A stretch of 64,000 nucleotides of DNA from Callorhinus ursinus. Taxonomy: Eukaryota > Chordata > Mammalia > Carnivora > Otariidae. Each line of letters starts with the position of its first letter. The stretch's first letter is position 1. The notes under the pieces are model-generated. The model saw only the letters and a program-made list of their open reading frames with translations. It searched no databases and was not told where the DNA came from. The stretch is from the NCBI RefSeq assembly GCF_003265705.1, contig NW_020312775.1, forward strand, positions 4,296,822 through 4,360,821. The letters are read 5' to 3'. Below are positions 47,734 through 58,044 of the stretch, one piece after another. A program made the translations under genes and the position numbers.

Positions 47734-49217
47734 GTGGGAAAAAAAAAAAAAAAACACAAGTAAGAGTTAGAAAACTAAGAAACACAAAACCAAAAATATA
47801 TTTGTAAAAATCATCAAGAGAAGTGCAACATAAAAGGATGTAAAATATAATACCAAATATCTGAAAAAAGGAAGGCAGAGGAGTAAAGAATGAGTTCAAA
47901 ATTAAGCCATGATAAGCTTAACATACGCTGTTACATGCAGAAAATGTTATATATAAACCAAATGGTAACCACAAATCAAAAACCAGTAATAGATATGCAA
48001 AAAATAAATAATGAATCCAAACATTTCACTAAAGCCAATTAATCATGAGAGAAGAGAGCAAGAAAGGAACAGATAAATACAAAAACAACTATAAAATAAG
48101 TAACAAAATGTCAATAAATATACACATATCAATAATTATTTTGAATGTAAATGGACTAAATGTTCCAATCAAGACATAGGGTGGCAGGATGTATAAAAAA
48201 ATCAAGACACATCTATATGCTGTCTACAAGAGATTCATTTCAGACCTAAGGACACATGCAGACTGAAAGTGGGAGATAGAGAAATATTTATCATGCAAAT
48301 GGAAGTGAACAGAAAGCCAGAATAGCAATACTTATATCAGATAAAATAGACTTTAAAACAAAGACTGTATAATAACAACGGTAAAATTGAACAAGAGATA
48401 ACAATTGTAAATATTTATGCAACCAACATGGGAGCACCCAAATACATAAAACAATTAATAACAAACATAAAGGAAATAATTGATAGTAATCTAATAATAG
48501 TAGGGAACTTCAACACCCCACTTACATCAATGGATAGGTCATCCAAACAGAAAATCAGAAAGGAAACAATGGCTTTGAAGGACACATTGCTCCAGATGGA
48601 GCTATCAGATATATTCAGAACATTTATTTCATCCTAAAACAACAGAACACACATTCTTTCAAGTGAAACAATCTCCAGAAAAAAATCATGTATTAGCTAC
48701 AAAACAAGTGTCAACATATTCAAAAAGATTGAAGTCATACCATGCATCTCTTCTCATCACAATGCTATGAAACCAGAAATTGACCACAACACAAAACCTG
48801 GAAAGCACTCAAGTACATGGAGGTTAAGTAACATGCTACTAAACAATGAATGGGTCAACCAAGAAATCAAAGAGAAAATTAAAAAAATACATGAAGACAA
48901 ATGAAAATAAAAACACAATGATCGAAAAATCTTTGGGATTCAGCAAATGCTGTTCTAAGAGGGAAGTTTATAGCAACACAAGCCTACCTAAAGAAGCGAG
49001 AAAATTTCCAGATAAACAATCTAACCTTGCATCTAATGGAACTAGAAAAAGAAAAAGAAACTAAACAAATAAAAAAACAGAAGAAGGAAGAAAAAAAATA
49101 AAGATAAGGGCAGAAATAAACAAAATCAAAGCTAAAAATAATTGTAACAGATCAATGAAACCAGGAGCTGATTCTTTGAAAAGATCAACAAAATTGATAA
49201 ACCATTAGCCATACTCG

Positions 49218-49262
49218 AAAGAAAGGAAGAAAGGAAGAAAGAAAGAAAGAAAGAAAGAAAAA
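49218..49262. repeat. (GAAA)n-type microsatellite in L1-D ORF2
   Basis: Run of GAAA/GGAA units at the lysine-rich codons of ORF2, where other copies read AAAAAGAAAAGAGAAATGAC or similar. Confidence 0.93.
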
Positions 49263-50780
49263 GGGACTCAAGTAAATAAAATCAGAAATGAAAAATGAGA
49301 AATAACTACTGTCACCACAGAAATACAAAAGATTGTAAAAGAATATTATGAAAAATTATATGTCAACAAATTGGACAACCTAGAAGAAATGGATAAATTC
49401 CTAGAAACATATGACCTCTTAAAATTGAAACAGGAAGAAATAGAAAATTTGAACAGACATTACCAGCAATGAAATTGAATCAGTAATCAAAAAAAACCCA
49501 CAGAAAACAAAAGTCCAGGGCTGGATGGCTTCACAGGTGAATTCTACCAAACATCTAAAGAAGAGTTAGTATCTGCTCTTCTCCAAGTATTAAAAAAAAA
49601 AATACAAGAGAAAGGAAAACTTCCTAATTCATTCTATGGAGCCAGAATTACCCTGATACCAAAATCAGGTAAAGATACTACAAAGAAAGAGAACTACAGG
49701 CCAATATCTCTGATGAACATAGACAAAAAAAATCAACAACAAAATATTAGAAAACTGAATCCAGTAATACATTAAAAAATCATTCACCACCAGTCATTGG
49801 GATTTCTCCCTGGGATGCAAAGGTAGTTCAATATTTGCAAGTAAATCAATGTGATACATCACATCAATAAAAGAAGGGATAAAAACCATACAATCATTTC
49901 AATAGATGCAGAAAAAAATATATTTGACAAAGTACCACATCCATTCATGATAAAAAATCCTCAGCGAAGTAGGATTAGAGGGAATATACCTCAACATAAT
50001 AAAGGTCATCTAAGAAAAACACACAGCTAACATCATACTCAATGGTGAAAAACTGAGAGCATTTCCCGTAAAGTCAAGAACAAGATAGGGATGTCCACTC
50101 TCACCACTATTATTTAATATAGTACTGGAAGTCCTAGCCACAGCAATCAGACAAGAGGAAGGAATACAGGCATCCAAATCATCAAGGAAGAAGTCAAACT
50201 TTCACTATTTGCAGATGACATGATATGCTACATAGAAAACCCTAAAGATGTCAGCAAAACACTACTAGAACTGATAAATGAATTCACTAACATTGCAGGA
50301 GAGAAAAATCAAGTACAGAAATCTGTGGCATTTTTATATATCAATAATGAAGCATCAGAAATAGAAACAAAGAAAGCAATCCTATTCAAAATTGCACCAA
50401 AGGTAAAATACCTAGAATGAACTTAACCAAGGAGGTGAAAGACCCATAAACTAAAAAGTATAAAAGAAGATGACACAAACATGTGCAAAAACGTTGCATG
50501 CTCATGAATTGGAAGACCAATATTGTTAAAATGTCCATACTATCCAAAGCAGTCTAAAGACTTAATATAATCCCTATCAAAATACCAACAACATTTTCAC
50601 AGAACTGGAACAAATAATCCTAAAATTTGTATGGAACCACAAAAGACCCTGAATAGCCAAAACAATATTGAAAAAGAAAAACAAAGCTGGAGGTATCACA
50701 ATTCCAGATTTCAAGTTATGCTACAATGCTGTAGCAATGAAAACATAAAGGTACTGGCACAAAAATAGGCACATAGATCA

Positions 50781-50890
50781 ATAGAATAGAATAGAATAGA
50801 ATAGAATAGAATAGAATAGAATAGAATAGAATANNNNNNNNNNTAGAATAGAATAGAATAGAATAGAATAGAATAGAATAGAATAGAATA
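50781..50890. repeat. (AATAG)n expansion with assembly gap in L1-D ORF2
   Basis: More than 20 units of AATAG/ATAGA surround ten N bases (50834-50843). Other L1 copies read GGAACAGAATAGA here, so the repeat grew from an existing GAATAGA. True length unknown because of the gap. Confidence 0.97.
50834..50843. other. Assembly gap (10 N)
   Basis: Ten undetermined bases in the middle of the pentanucleotide repeat; probably a placeholder, not a measured length. Confidence 0.99.
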
Positions 50891-51070
50891 AAGCCCAGAA
50901 ATAAACCTATGTTTATGTGATCTATTAATGTTTAATGAAGGAGGATATAATATGTAATGGGGAAAAGATAACCTCTTCAGCAAATGGTGTTGGGAGAACT
51001 GGATGGCTACATGCAAACTAATGAAACTAGACCACCTCTTACACCATACACAAAGATAAATTCAAAATGG

Positions 51071-51236
51071 ATTAAGGACCTAAAGGTGAAACCTGAAACT
51101 AAAAATCCTATTAGAGCACACAGGCAGTAATTCCCAACATCAGGCATAGCAAATTTTTTCTAGATATGTCCACTGAGGCAAGGGACAAGAAAGCAAAAAT
51201 TAACTATTGGAACTACATCAAAATAAAAGGCTTCTG
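51071..51236 (+). repeat. 166-bp direct repeat, original copy
   Basis: In its normal L1 ORF2 position. A second copy at 51672-51837 is 600 bp downstream and differs at about four bases. Confidence 0.95.
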
Positions 51237-51356
51237 CAGAGCAAAGGGAACAATCAACAAAACTAAAAGAAAACCTACCAAATGAGAGAAGATATTTGCA
51301 AATAACATCTCTGATACAGGGTTTGTATCCAAAATACATAAAGAACTTATACAACT

Positions 51357-51476
51357 TTGGAGACCTGGATGGCTCAGTTGGTAGAGCATGTGACTTGATC
51401 TTGGGGTCTTGAGATCAAGCCCCACACTGGGCCTAAAGCTTACATAAAAAATAAAAAATTATAAAAAATTTTTAAA
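51357..51476 (+). mobile_element. Compact tRNA-Lys-type SINE
   Basis: Only about 75 bp of tRNA-like body, without the CT-rich region of the other SINEs: GGCTCAGTTGGTAGAGCATG (A box and anticodon arm) and GATCAAGCCCCACACTGGGC (B box and acceptor end), then an A-rich tail with TAAAAAATAAAAAATT. It keeps most of the tRNA-Lys order. Exact 17-bp duplication AAAGAACTTATACAACT at 51340-51356 and 51477-51493. Confidence 0.93.
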
Positions 51477-51671
51477 AAAGAACTTATACAACTCAATACC
51501 CCAAAACCAAATAATCCAATTAAAAAATAGGCAGAAGACATGAGCAGACATTTCTTTAAAGAAGACTTACAGATGGCCAACATGAAGAGATGTTCATCAT
51601 CACTTACCATCGGGAAAATGCAAATCAAAACTACAATGAAATATCACCTCACACCTGTCAGAATGGCTACA

Positions 51672-51837
51672 ATTAAGGGCCTAAAGGTGAAACCTGAAAC
51701 TAAAAATCCTAGTAGAGCACACAGGCAGTAATTCCCAACATCAGGCATAACAAATTTTTTCTAGATATGTCCACTGAGGCAAGAGACAAGAAAGCAAAAA
51801 TTAACTATTGGAACTACATCAAAATAAAAGGCTTCTG
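51672..51837 (+). repeat. 166-bp direct repeat, displaced copy
   Basis: Copy of 51071-51236 placed into later ORF2 sequence, between GGCTACAATTAA and GATACAAGAAACAACAGG, which are adjacent (apart from small changes) in L1-B at about 35050-35075. Shared ATTAAGG at the left join. Confidence 0.95.
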
Positions 51838-52575
51838 ATACAAGAAACAACAGGTGTTGGGGAGGATGTGAAGGAAAAGGAACCTTTGTGCACTGTTGGT
51901 AGGAATGCAAACTGGTGCAGACACTGTGAAAAACAATATGGAGGTTCCTCAAAAAGTTAAAAATAGAAATGCCCTATGATTCATTAATCACACTATTATT
52001 TATGCTCCAAGTACAAAAACACCAATTTGAAGGGATACATGCACCCCTATGTTTATTGAAGCATTATTTACAATAGCCAAATTATGAAGTAGCCCTGGTG
52101 TCCATCAATAGATGAATGGATAAAGAAGAAGTGCTATATATACATAATGGAATATTATTCAGTCATAAAAATGAATAAAATCTTGCCATTTGCAAAAACA
52201 TGGATGGAGCTAGAGAGTATAATGCTAAGTGAAATAAGTCAGTCAGAGAAAGATGAAAACCATATTATTTCAATCATATGTGGAATTTAAGAAACAAAAC
52301 AAATAAGCAAAGTATTAAAAAAAAAAAGTAGGGAGAGGCAAACTAAGAAACAGATTCTTAACTATAGGGAACAAACTGATGGTTACCAGAGGGGAGGTGG
52401 GGGAGGATGGGTGTAATAGGTGATGGGTTTAAAAAATACACTTATTATGAGCACTGTGGAATGTATAGAATTGTTGTATCACTATATTTTATACCTGAAA
52501 CTAATAGAACACTTTATGTCAAGTATAGTGGAATTAAAATTAAAAAATTACTAAAAAAAGAAAGAAAAAAGTAAT

Positions 52576-52735
52576 TGATCAATACTTTTATTTATACCAA
52601 TATTTTTCATTTAATAATCCATTTGCTTCATCAATATATCCAAATTATTATAATTCTAACATGTAATAAATAAAACAGTCACTAAGTTTATGTTTACATT
52701 CTTTCTTTCATATTTAGTCTATGCAATTAAATGGT
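52576..52735 (+). mobile_element. hAT-Charlie-type DNA transposon fragment
   Basis: CAATATATCCAAATTATTAT, CTAACATGTAATAAATAAAA and TTTACATTCTTTCTTTCATA follow the inner part of a MER-type hAT element (the family whose ends read CTGTCCAATA...GTGGCTA, compare 63109-63254). Subfamily name not certain. Confidence 0.55.
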
Positions 52736-52875
52736 CATGAAAATTGCAAAATGGCCTGTAAAACTGTGGGAGATAGAATGTTAAAAAAATGTCTAGACAC
52801 AGATGTAAGCGTAGACTATGAACAAAACTACAGCAACATATTCTTTATGCATATGGCCAAGAATAGAAAATGGGA

Positions 52876-55150
52876 GGGGGCGGAGCAAGATGGCGGAGGA
52901 GTAGGAGACCTGGATTTCGTCTGGTCTCAGGAATTCAGCTGAATAGGGATCAAACCATTCTGAACACCTACGAACTGAACAGGAGATCGAAGATAAGAAG
53001 AGTAACAACACTCTGAACAGAAAAGCGACCACTCTCTGGAAGGTAGGACGTGCGGAGAAGTGAATCCGAGGCGATATTCAGGAGGATAGATGGCGGGGGA
53101 GGGGGCCTCCATCGGCCGCTACTAGCAAGTGATAGAGCAGCGGAGCACAAAATCAGAACTTTTAGAAGTCGGCTCCACTGAGGGACGTCGCTCCAGTGGC
53201 TAAGCGGGGGGTGGAACCCTCGCAGGACAGTGTGGTCTCAGGACCCTCGGGGTCACAGAAAGACCGGGAGTGCCTGAGTGCAGCAGAGCTCCCAGGTATC
53301 GGAGCAGGGAATCCAGCTGCAGAGACGGAGACGAGGTACGGGCCCTCAGTTCAGGGTTGCCATAAAATGTGATCGGTGGCCCAGTCGGGCTACTGCTCCT
53401 CCAGCAGGGACCCAACAAGCAGCAGAGCCGGGGAGACTCCCCTTCCTCCAGTGCAGAAGTGCACCGCAGGGATCTGCTGGGTTTGGAGACTCCACACGGT
53501 GTCGGGTGCCAGAGATAGAAAGACTCGATCACAGGCCGGGTGAGCACGGAGTGCGGCCGGAGACCGGGGAGACTGGAGAGACTGCTTTTCTCTGGGGGCA
53601 CACTGAGGAGCGGGGCCCCCAAGTTCTCAGCTCCTCCAGGTGGAGATTGGGAGGCCACCATTTTCACCCTGGTCCTCCAAAGCTGTACCGAGAGCTTGCA
53701 GGGAACAAAAGCTCCTGAGAGCAAACCCGAGCAGCTTGCTTAGCCCGGACACACAAGGGCGGGGCAATTCAGCCTCCGGCAAAGACATTTGGGAGCCACA
53801 GCAACAGGACCCTCCCCCAGAAGATCAGCACGAGCAGCCAGCAAGCCAAGACCGGGTTTACCGATCAAGGAGAAAGGGAGAACTCCAGGGCTAGGGGAAT
53901 ACTGTACATAGAATTCATGGCTTTTTTACCATAATTCATTAGTTTTTCAAAGTTAATTTTTTAACATTTTTTTGAATTTTTCTTTTTCTCTTTTTCAAAC
54001 ATCTTATCAATCCCTTTTTTAAAATTTTTTTTTATTTTTCATTTTTAGAGTCGTATTTTTATCCCTTCATAGTAGTTACCCTTATTTTTGGAATATATAT
54101 ATAAGTTGTTCTCTCTTTAAAATTTTGAGATACAATTTCTTCTAACAGGTCAAAATATACCCTAAATCACTAATGTATGGCTTTGTTCTATTCTCCTGCC
54201 TGATCACATTCTCTCCCGTTTTTTTTTCTTTTTTCTTTTTCTTTTTAAATCTTCTTCCTTCTTTTTAAAAACAACTTCTTATCTTATCAATTCCTTTTAT
54301 AAAATCTTTTATAATTTTCATCTTTATAGTCATCTGCCATCCCTTCATGGTATCAACCCTTATTTTGTACATATATAAGTCTTTCTTCCTTTAAAATTCT
54401 AGAAGGCACTTTCTTCTAACAGACCAAAATATGCCCAAAAGCTAGTGTGTGGCAATGATCTATGCACTACCCTGATCATATTTGATCATATTCCTTTTGT
54501 TTTGTTTTGTTTTGTTCTGTTTTTTTGTTTTTATCTTTTTTTTTCCTTTTTTTTTTTCTTCTTTCTTTCCCTTTCTTGTCCCCTGGTTTCAGGTCTTTTC
54601 TGATTTGTATAGAGTATATTTGCTGGAGACGTTGTTAACCTGTTAGCATTCTGTTCTCTCATTCATCTGTTCTCCTCTGGACAAAATGACAAGACGAAAA
54701 AAATCACCTCAGCAAAAAGAACAAGAGGTAGTACCGTCTGCCAGGGACCTACTCAATACTGACATTAGTATGATGTTGGACCTAGAGTTCAGAATCATGA
54801 CTTTAAAGATACTAGCTAGGCTTGAAAAAAGTGTGGAAGTTATTAGAGAAACCCTTTCTGGAGAAATAAAAGAATGAAAATCTAACCAAGTCGAAATCAA
54901 AAAGGCTATTAATGAGGTACAATCAAAAATGGGGGCACACACTGCTAGGATAAATGAGGCAGAAGAAAGAATCAGCGATATAGAAGACCAAATGATGGAA
55001 AATAAAGAAGCTGAGAAAAAGAGAGAGAAACAACTACAGGATCACGAGGGCAGAATTCCAGAGATAAGCGATACGATAAGACGAACAACATTAGAATAAT
55101 TGGGATCCCAGAAGAAGAAAGAGAGAGAGGGGCAGAGGTATATTGGAGCA
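52876..55150 (+). mobile_element. L1-E: L1 5' half (5' UTR and start of ORF1)
   Basis: Starts GGGGGCGGAGCAAGATGGCG, the most canonical 5' end in the window. The 5' UTR runs to 54685 with a GC-rich first kilobase and a T-rich second part; ORF1 starts at 54686. At about 55150 it switches within a few bases to minus-strand L1 ORF2 sequence (L1-F). No 3' UTR and no downstream target-site duplication. CpG content is higher than in L1-A or L1-D, so it is one of the younger copies. Confidence 0.95.
54686..55150 (+). pseudogene. L1-E ORF1p fragment (3'-truncated)
   Basis: Start ATG at 54686 (M-T-R-R-K-K-S-P-Q-Q-K-E-Q-E). Open for 63 codons, then TGA at 54875-54877 (CAA or equivalent codon lost); coiled-coil codons continue in frame (A-E-E-R-I-S-D-I-E-D-Q-M-M-E). 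The sequence is cut at about codon 155, shortly after the I-I-G-I-P-E-E-E motif. Confidence 0.92.
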
Positions 55151-57067
55151 AATAATATTTGCTGTAGGTCTTTCATAGATGGCTTTTATGATATTGAGGT
55201 ATGTACCCTCTATCCCTATACTCTGAAGAGTTTTGATCAAGAAAGGATGCTGTACTTTGTCAAATGCTTTTTCTGCATCTATTGAGAGGATCATATGATT
55301 CTTGTTCTTTCTTTTGTTAGTGTATTGTATCACGTTGATTGCGGATGTTGAACCAGCCTTGCAGCCCAGGGATAAATCCCACTTGGTCGTGGTGAATAAT
55401 CCTTTTAATGTACTGTTGGATCCTATTGGCTAGTATTTTGGTGAGAATTTGTGCATCTATGTTTATCAAGGATATTGGTCTGTAATTCTCCTTTTTGATG
55501 GGGTCTTTGTCTGGTTTTGGGATCAAGGTAATGGTGGCCTCATAAAATGAGTTTGGAAATTTTCCTTCCAGTTCTATTTTTTGAAACAGTTTCAGGAGAA
55601 TAGGTATTAAATCTTCTTTAACTGTCTGATAGAATTCCCCTGGGAAGCCATCTGGCCCTGGGCTTTTGTTTGTTGGGAGATTTTTGATGACTGCTTCAAT
55701 TTCCTTAGTGGTTATAGGTCTGATCAGGTTTTCTATTTCTTCCTGGTTCAATATTGGTAGTTGATACATCTCTAGGAATGCATCCATTTTTTTCCAGGTT
55801 ATCTAATTTGCTGGCATAGAGTTGCTCATAATATGTTCTTATAATTGTTTGTATGTCTTTGGTGTTGGTTGTGATCTCTCCTCTTTCATTCATGATTTTG
55901 TTGATTTGGGTCATTTCTCTTTTCTTTTTGATCAGTCTGGCCAGGGATTTATCAATCTTGTTAATTCTTTCAAAGAACCAGCTCCTAGTTTCGTGGACCA
56001 GTTCTACTGTTCTTTTGGTTTCTATTTCATTGATTTCTGCTCTGATCTTTATGATTTCTCTTCTCCTGCTGGGTTTAGGCTTTATTTGCTGTTTTTTCTC
56101 CAGCTCCTTTAGGTGTAGGGTTAGGTTGTACATTTGTGACCTTTCTTGTTTCTTGAGAAAGGCTTGTATTGCTATGTACTTTCCTCTCAGGACTGCCTTT
56201 GCTGTATCCCAAGATTTTGAACAGTTGTGTTTTCATTTTCATTGGTTTCCATGAATTTTTTTAATTCTTCTTTAATTTCCTGGTTGACCCATTTATTCTT
56301 TAATAGGATGCTCTTTAGCTTCCATGTATTTGAGTTCTTTCCAACTTTTCTCTTGTGATTGAGTTCTAGTTTCAAAGCACTCTGGTCTGAAAATATGCAG
56401 GGAATGATCCCAATCTTTTGGTACCAGTTGAGACCTGATTTGTCACCTAGGATGTGATCAGTTCTGGAGAATGTTCCATGGGCACTAGAGAAGAATGTGT
56501 ATTCCGTTGCTTTGGGATGTAATATTCTGAATATGTCTGTAAAGTCCATTTGGTCCAGTGTGTCATTTAAAGTCTTTATTTCCTTCTGATCTTTTGCTTA
56601 GAATATCTGTCCATTTCAGTGAGGGGGGTGTTAAAGTCCCCCCACTATTATTGTATTGTTGTCAATGTGTTTCTTTGCTTTTGTTATTAATTTCCTTATA
56701 AAATTGGCTGCTCCCATGTTCGGGGCATAGATATTTACAATTGTTAGATCTTCTTGTTGGATAGACCCTTTAAGTAGGATATAGTGTCCTTCTTCATCTC
56801 TTATTACAGTCTTTGCTTTAAAATCTAATTTGTCTGATATAAGGATTGCCACCCCAGCTTTCTTTTGGTGTCCATTAGCATGGTAAATTGTTTTCCACCC
56901 CCTCACTTTCAATGTGGGGGTGTCTTTGGGTCTAAAATGAGTCTCTTGCAGAGAGAAAATTGATGGGTCTTGTTTTTAATTCAATCTGATAGCCTGTGTG
57001 TTTTGATTGGGGCATTTAGCCCATTTACATTCAGAGTAACTATTGAATGATATGAATTTAGTGCCAT
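55151..57067 (-). pseudogene. L1-F ORF2p fragment (endonuclease and N-terminal RT)
   Basis: Start ATG at 57067-57065, 81 bp after ORF1. The endonuclease covers 57067 to about 56330 with a few breaks. An open 156-codon stretch (55787-55320) runs through [13 protein letters not shown] and [11 protein letters not shown] motif [14 protein letters not shown] is intact near 55270. The element is cut right after [10 protein letters not shown], so motif C (F-A-D-D) is absent. Confidence 0.93.
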
Positions 57068-57148
57068 TGTATTGCCTGTAAGGTGACTGTGACTGTATAT
57101 TGTCTGTGTTCCTTTCTGATCTATGCTGCTTTTAGGCTCTCTCTTTGC

Positions 57149-58044
57149 TTAGAGGACCCCTTTCAATATTTCTTGGAGGGCTGGTTTCGTGTTTGCAAAT
57201 TCCTTTAGTTTTTGTTTGTCCTGGAAGCTTTTCATCTCTCCTTCTATTTTCAATGATAGCCTAGCTGGATATAGTATTCTTGGCTGCATATTTTTCTTGT
57301 TTAGTGCTCTGAAGATATCATGCCAGTCCTTTCCGGCCTGCCAGTTCTCTGTGGATAGGTCTGTTGCCAATCTAATGTTTCTACCATTGTAGGTTACATA
57401 TCTCTTCTCCCGAGCTGCTTTCAGGATTTTCTCTTTGTCTCTGAGACTCGTAAGTTTTACTATTAGATGTCGGGGTGTTGACCTATTTTTATTGATTTTG
57501 GGAGGAGTACTCTGTGCCTCCTGGATTTTGATGCCTGTTTCTTTCCCCACATTAGGGAAGTTCTCTGCTATAATTTGCTCCAATATACCTTCTCCCCTCT
57601 CTCTCTTTCTTCTTCTTCTGGGATCCCAATTATTCTAATGTTGTTTCGTCTTATCGTATCGCTTATCTCTGGAATTCTGCCCTCGTGATCCTGTAGTTGT
57701 TTCTCTCTCTTTTTCTCAGCTTCTTTATTTTCCATCATTTGGTCTTCTATATCGCTGATTCTTTCTTCTGCCTCATTTATCCTAGCAGTTAGTGCCCCCA
57801 TTTTTTATTGCACCTCATTAATAGCTTTTTTGATTTCGACTTGGTTAGATTTTTGTTCTTTTATTTCCCCAGAAAGGGTTTCTCTAATAACTTCCACGCT
57901 TTTTTCAAGCCCAGCTAGTATCTTTAAAGTCATGATTCTGAACTCTAGGTCTGACATTGTAGTAATATCCGTATTGAGTAGGTCCCTGGCAGACGGTACT
58001 ACCTCTTGTTCTTTTTGCTGAGGTGATTTTTTTCTTCTTGTCAT
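57149..58044 (-). pseudogene. L1-F ORF1p pseudogene (least damaged ORF1 here)
   Basis: Start at 58044, stop at 57149-57151, about 298 codons. Only two disabling changes are visible: a nonsense codon TAA at 57805-57807 and a one-base deletion near 57590 in the R-E-R-G region. Frames 58044-57805 and 57801-57568 are in phase; 57583-57149 (M-E-Q-I-I-A-E-N-F-P-N-V-G-K-E-T) is shifted. Coiled coil, RRM-like region and C-terminal domain are all recognisable. Confidence 0.94.

Larger units (their letters stand above)
48108..52290 (+). pseudogene. L1-D ORF2p pseudogene
   Basis: Start ATG at 48108; endonuclease start I-I-I-L-N-V-N-G-L-N at about 48130-48160. RT motif A is disturbed ([10 protein letters not shown] near 49900, with an extra residue's worth of bases) and motif C F-A-D-D is at 50208-50219. 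Numerous stops. The thumb region holds the AATAG expansion, and the C-terminal third holds the compact SINE and a displaced copy of 51071-51236. Ends about 52290 before the 3' UTR. Confidence 0.85.
45640..52564 (+). mobile_element. L1-D: near-full-length older L1 (6.9 kb with insertions)
   Basis: Starts near GGAAGAGAAGCTTGGGAAGA (45647) with AAGATGGCAGAGTAGGAGGA, has a 5' UTR to about 46666, decayed ORF1 and ORF2, and an older-type 3' UTR ending near 52555. Probable duplication AAAAAAGTAAT at 45629-45639 and 52565-52575. Two SINEs inserted later (47481-47675, 51357-51476), plus an internal displaced duplication, a pentamer expansion with an assembly gap, and a U2-like stretch. Older than L1-B by its density of indels. 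Confidence 0.92.

Noticed and set aside
52690..52870. Exon-like boundary (TTTCATATTTAG followed by an open frame)
   Set aside because: The upstream part matches a hAT-type transposon fragment, and the frame runs into the L1-E 5' end.
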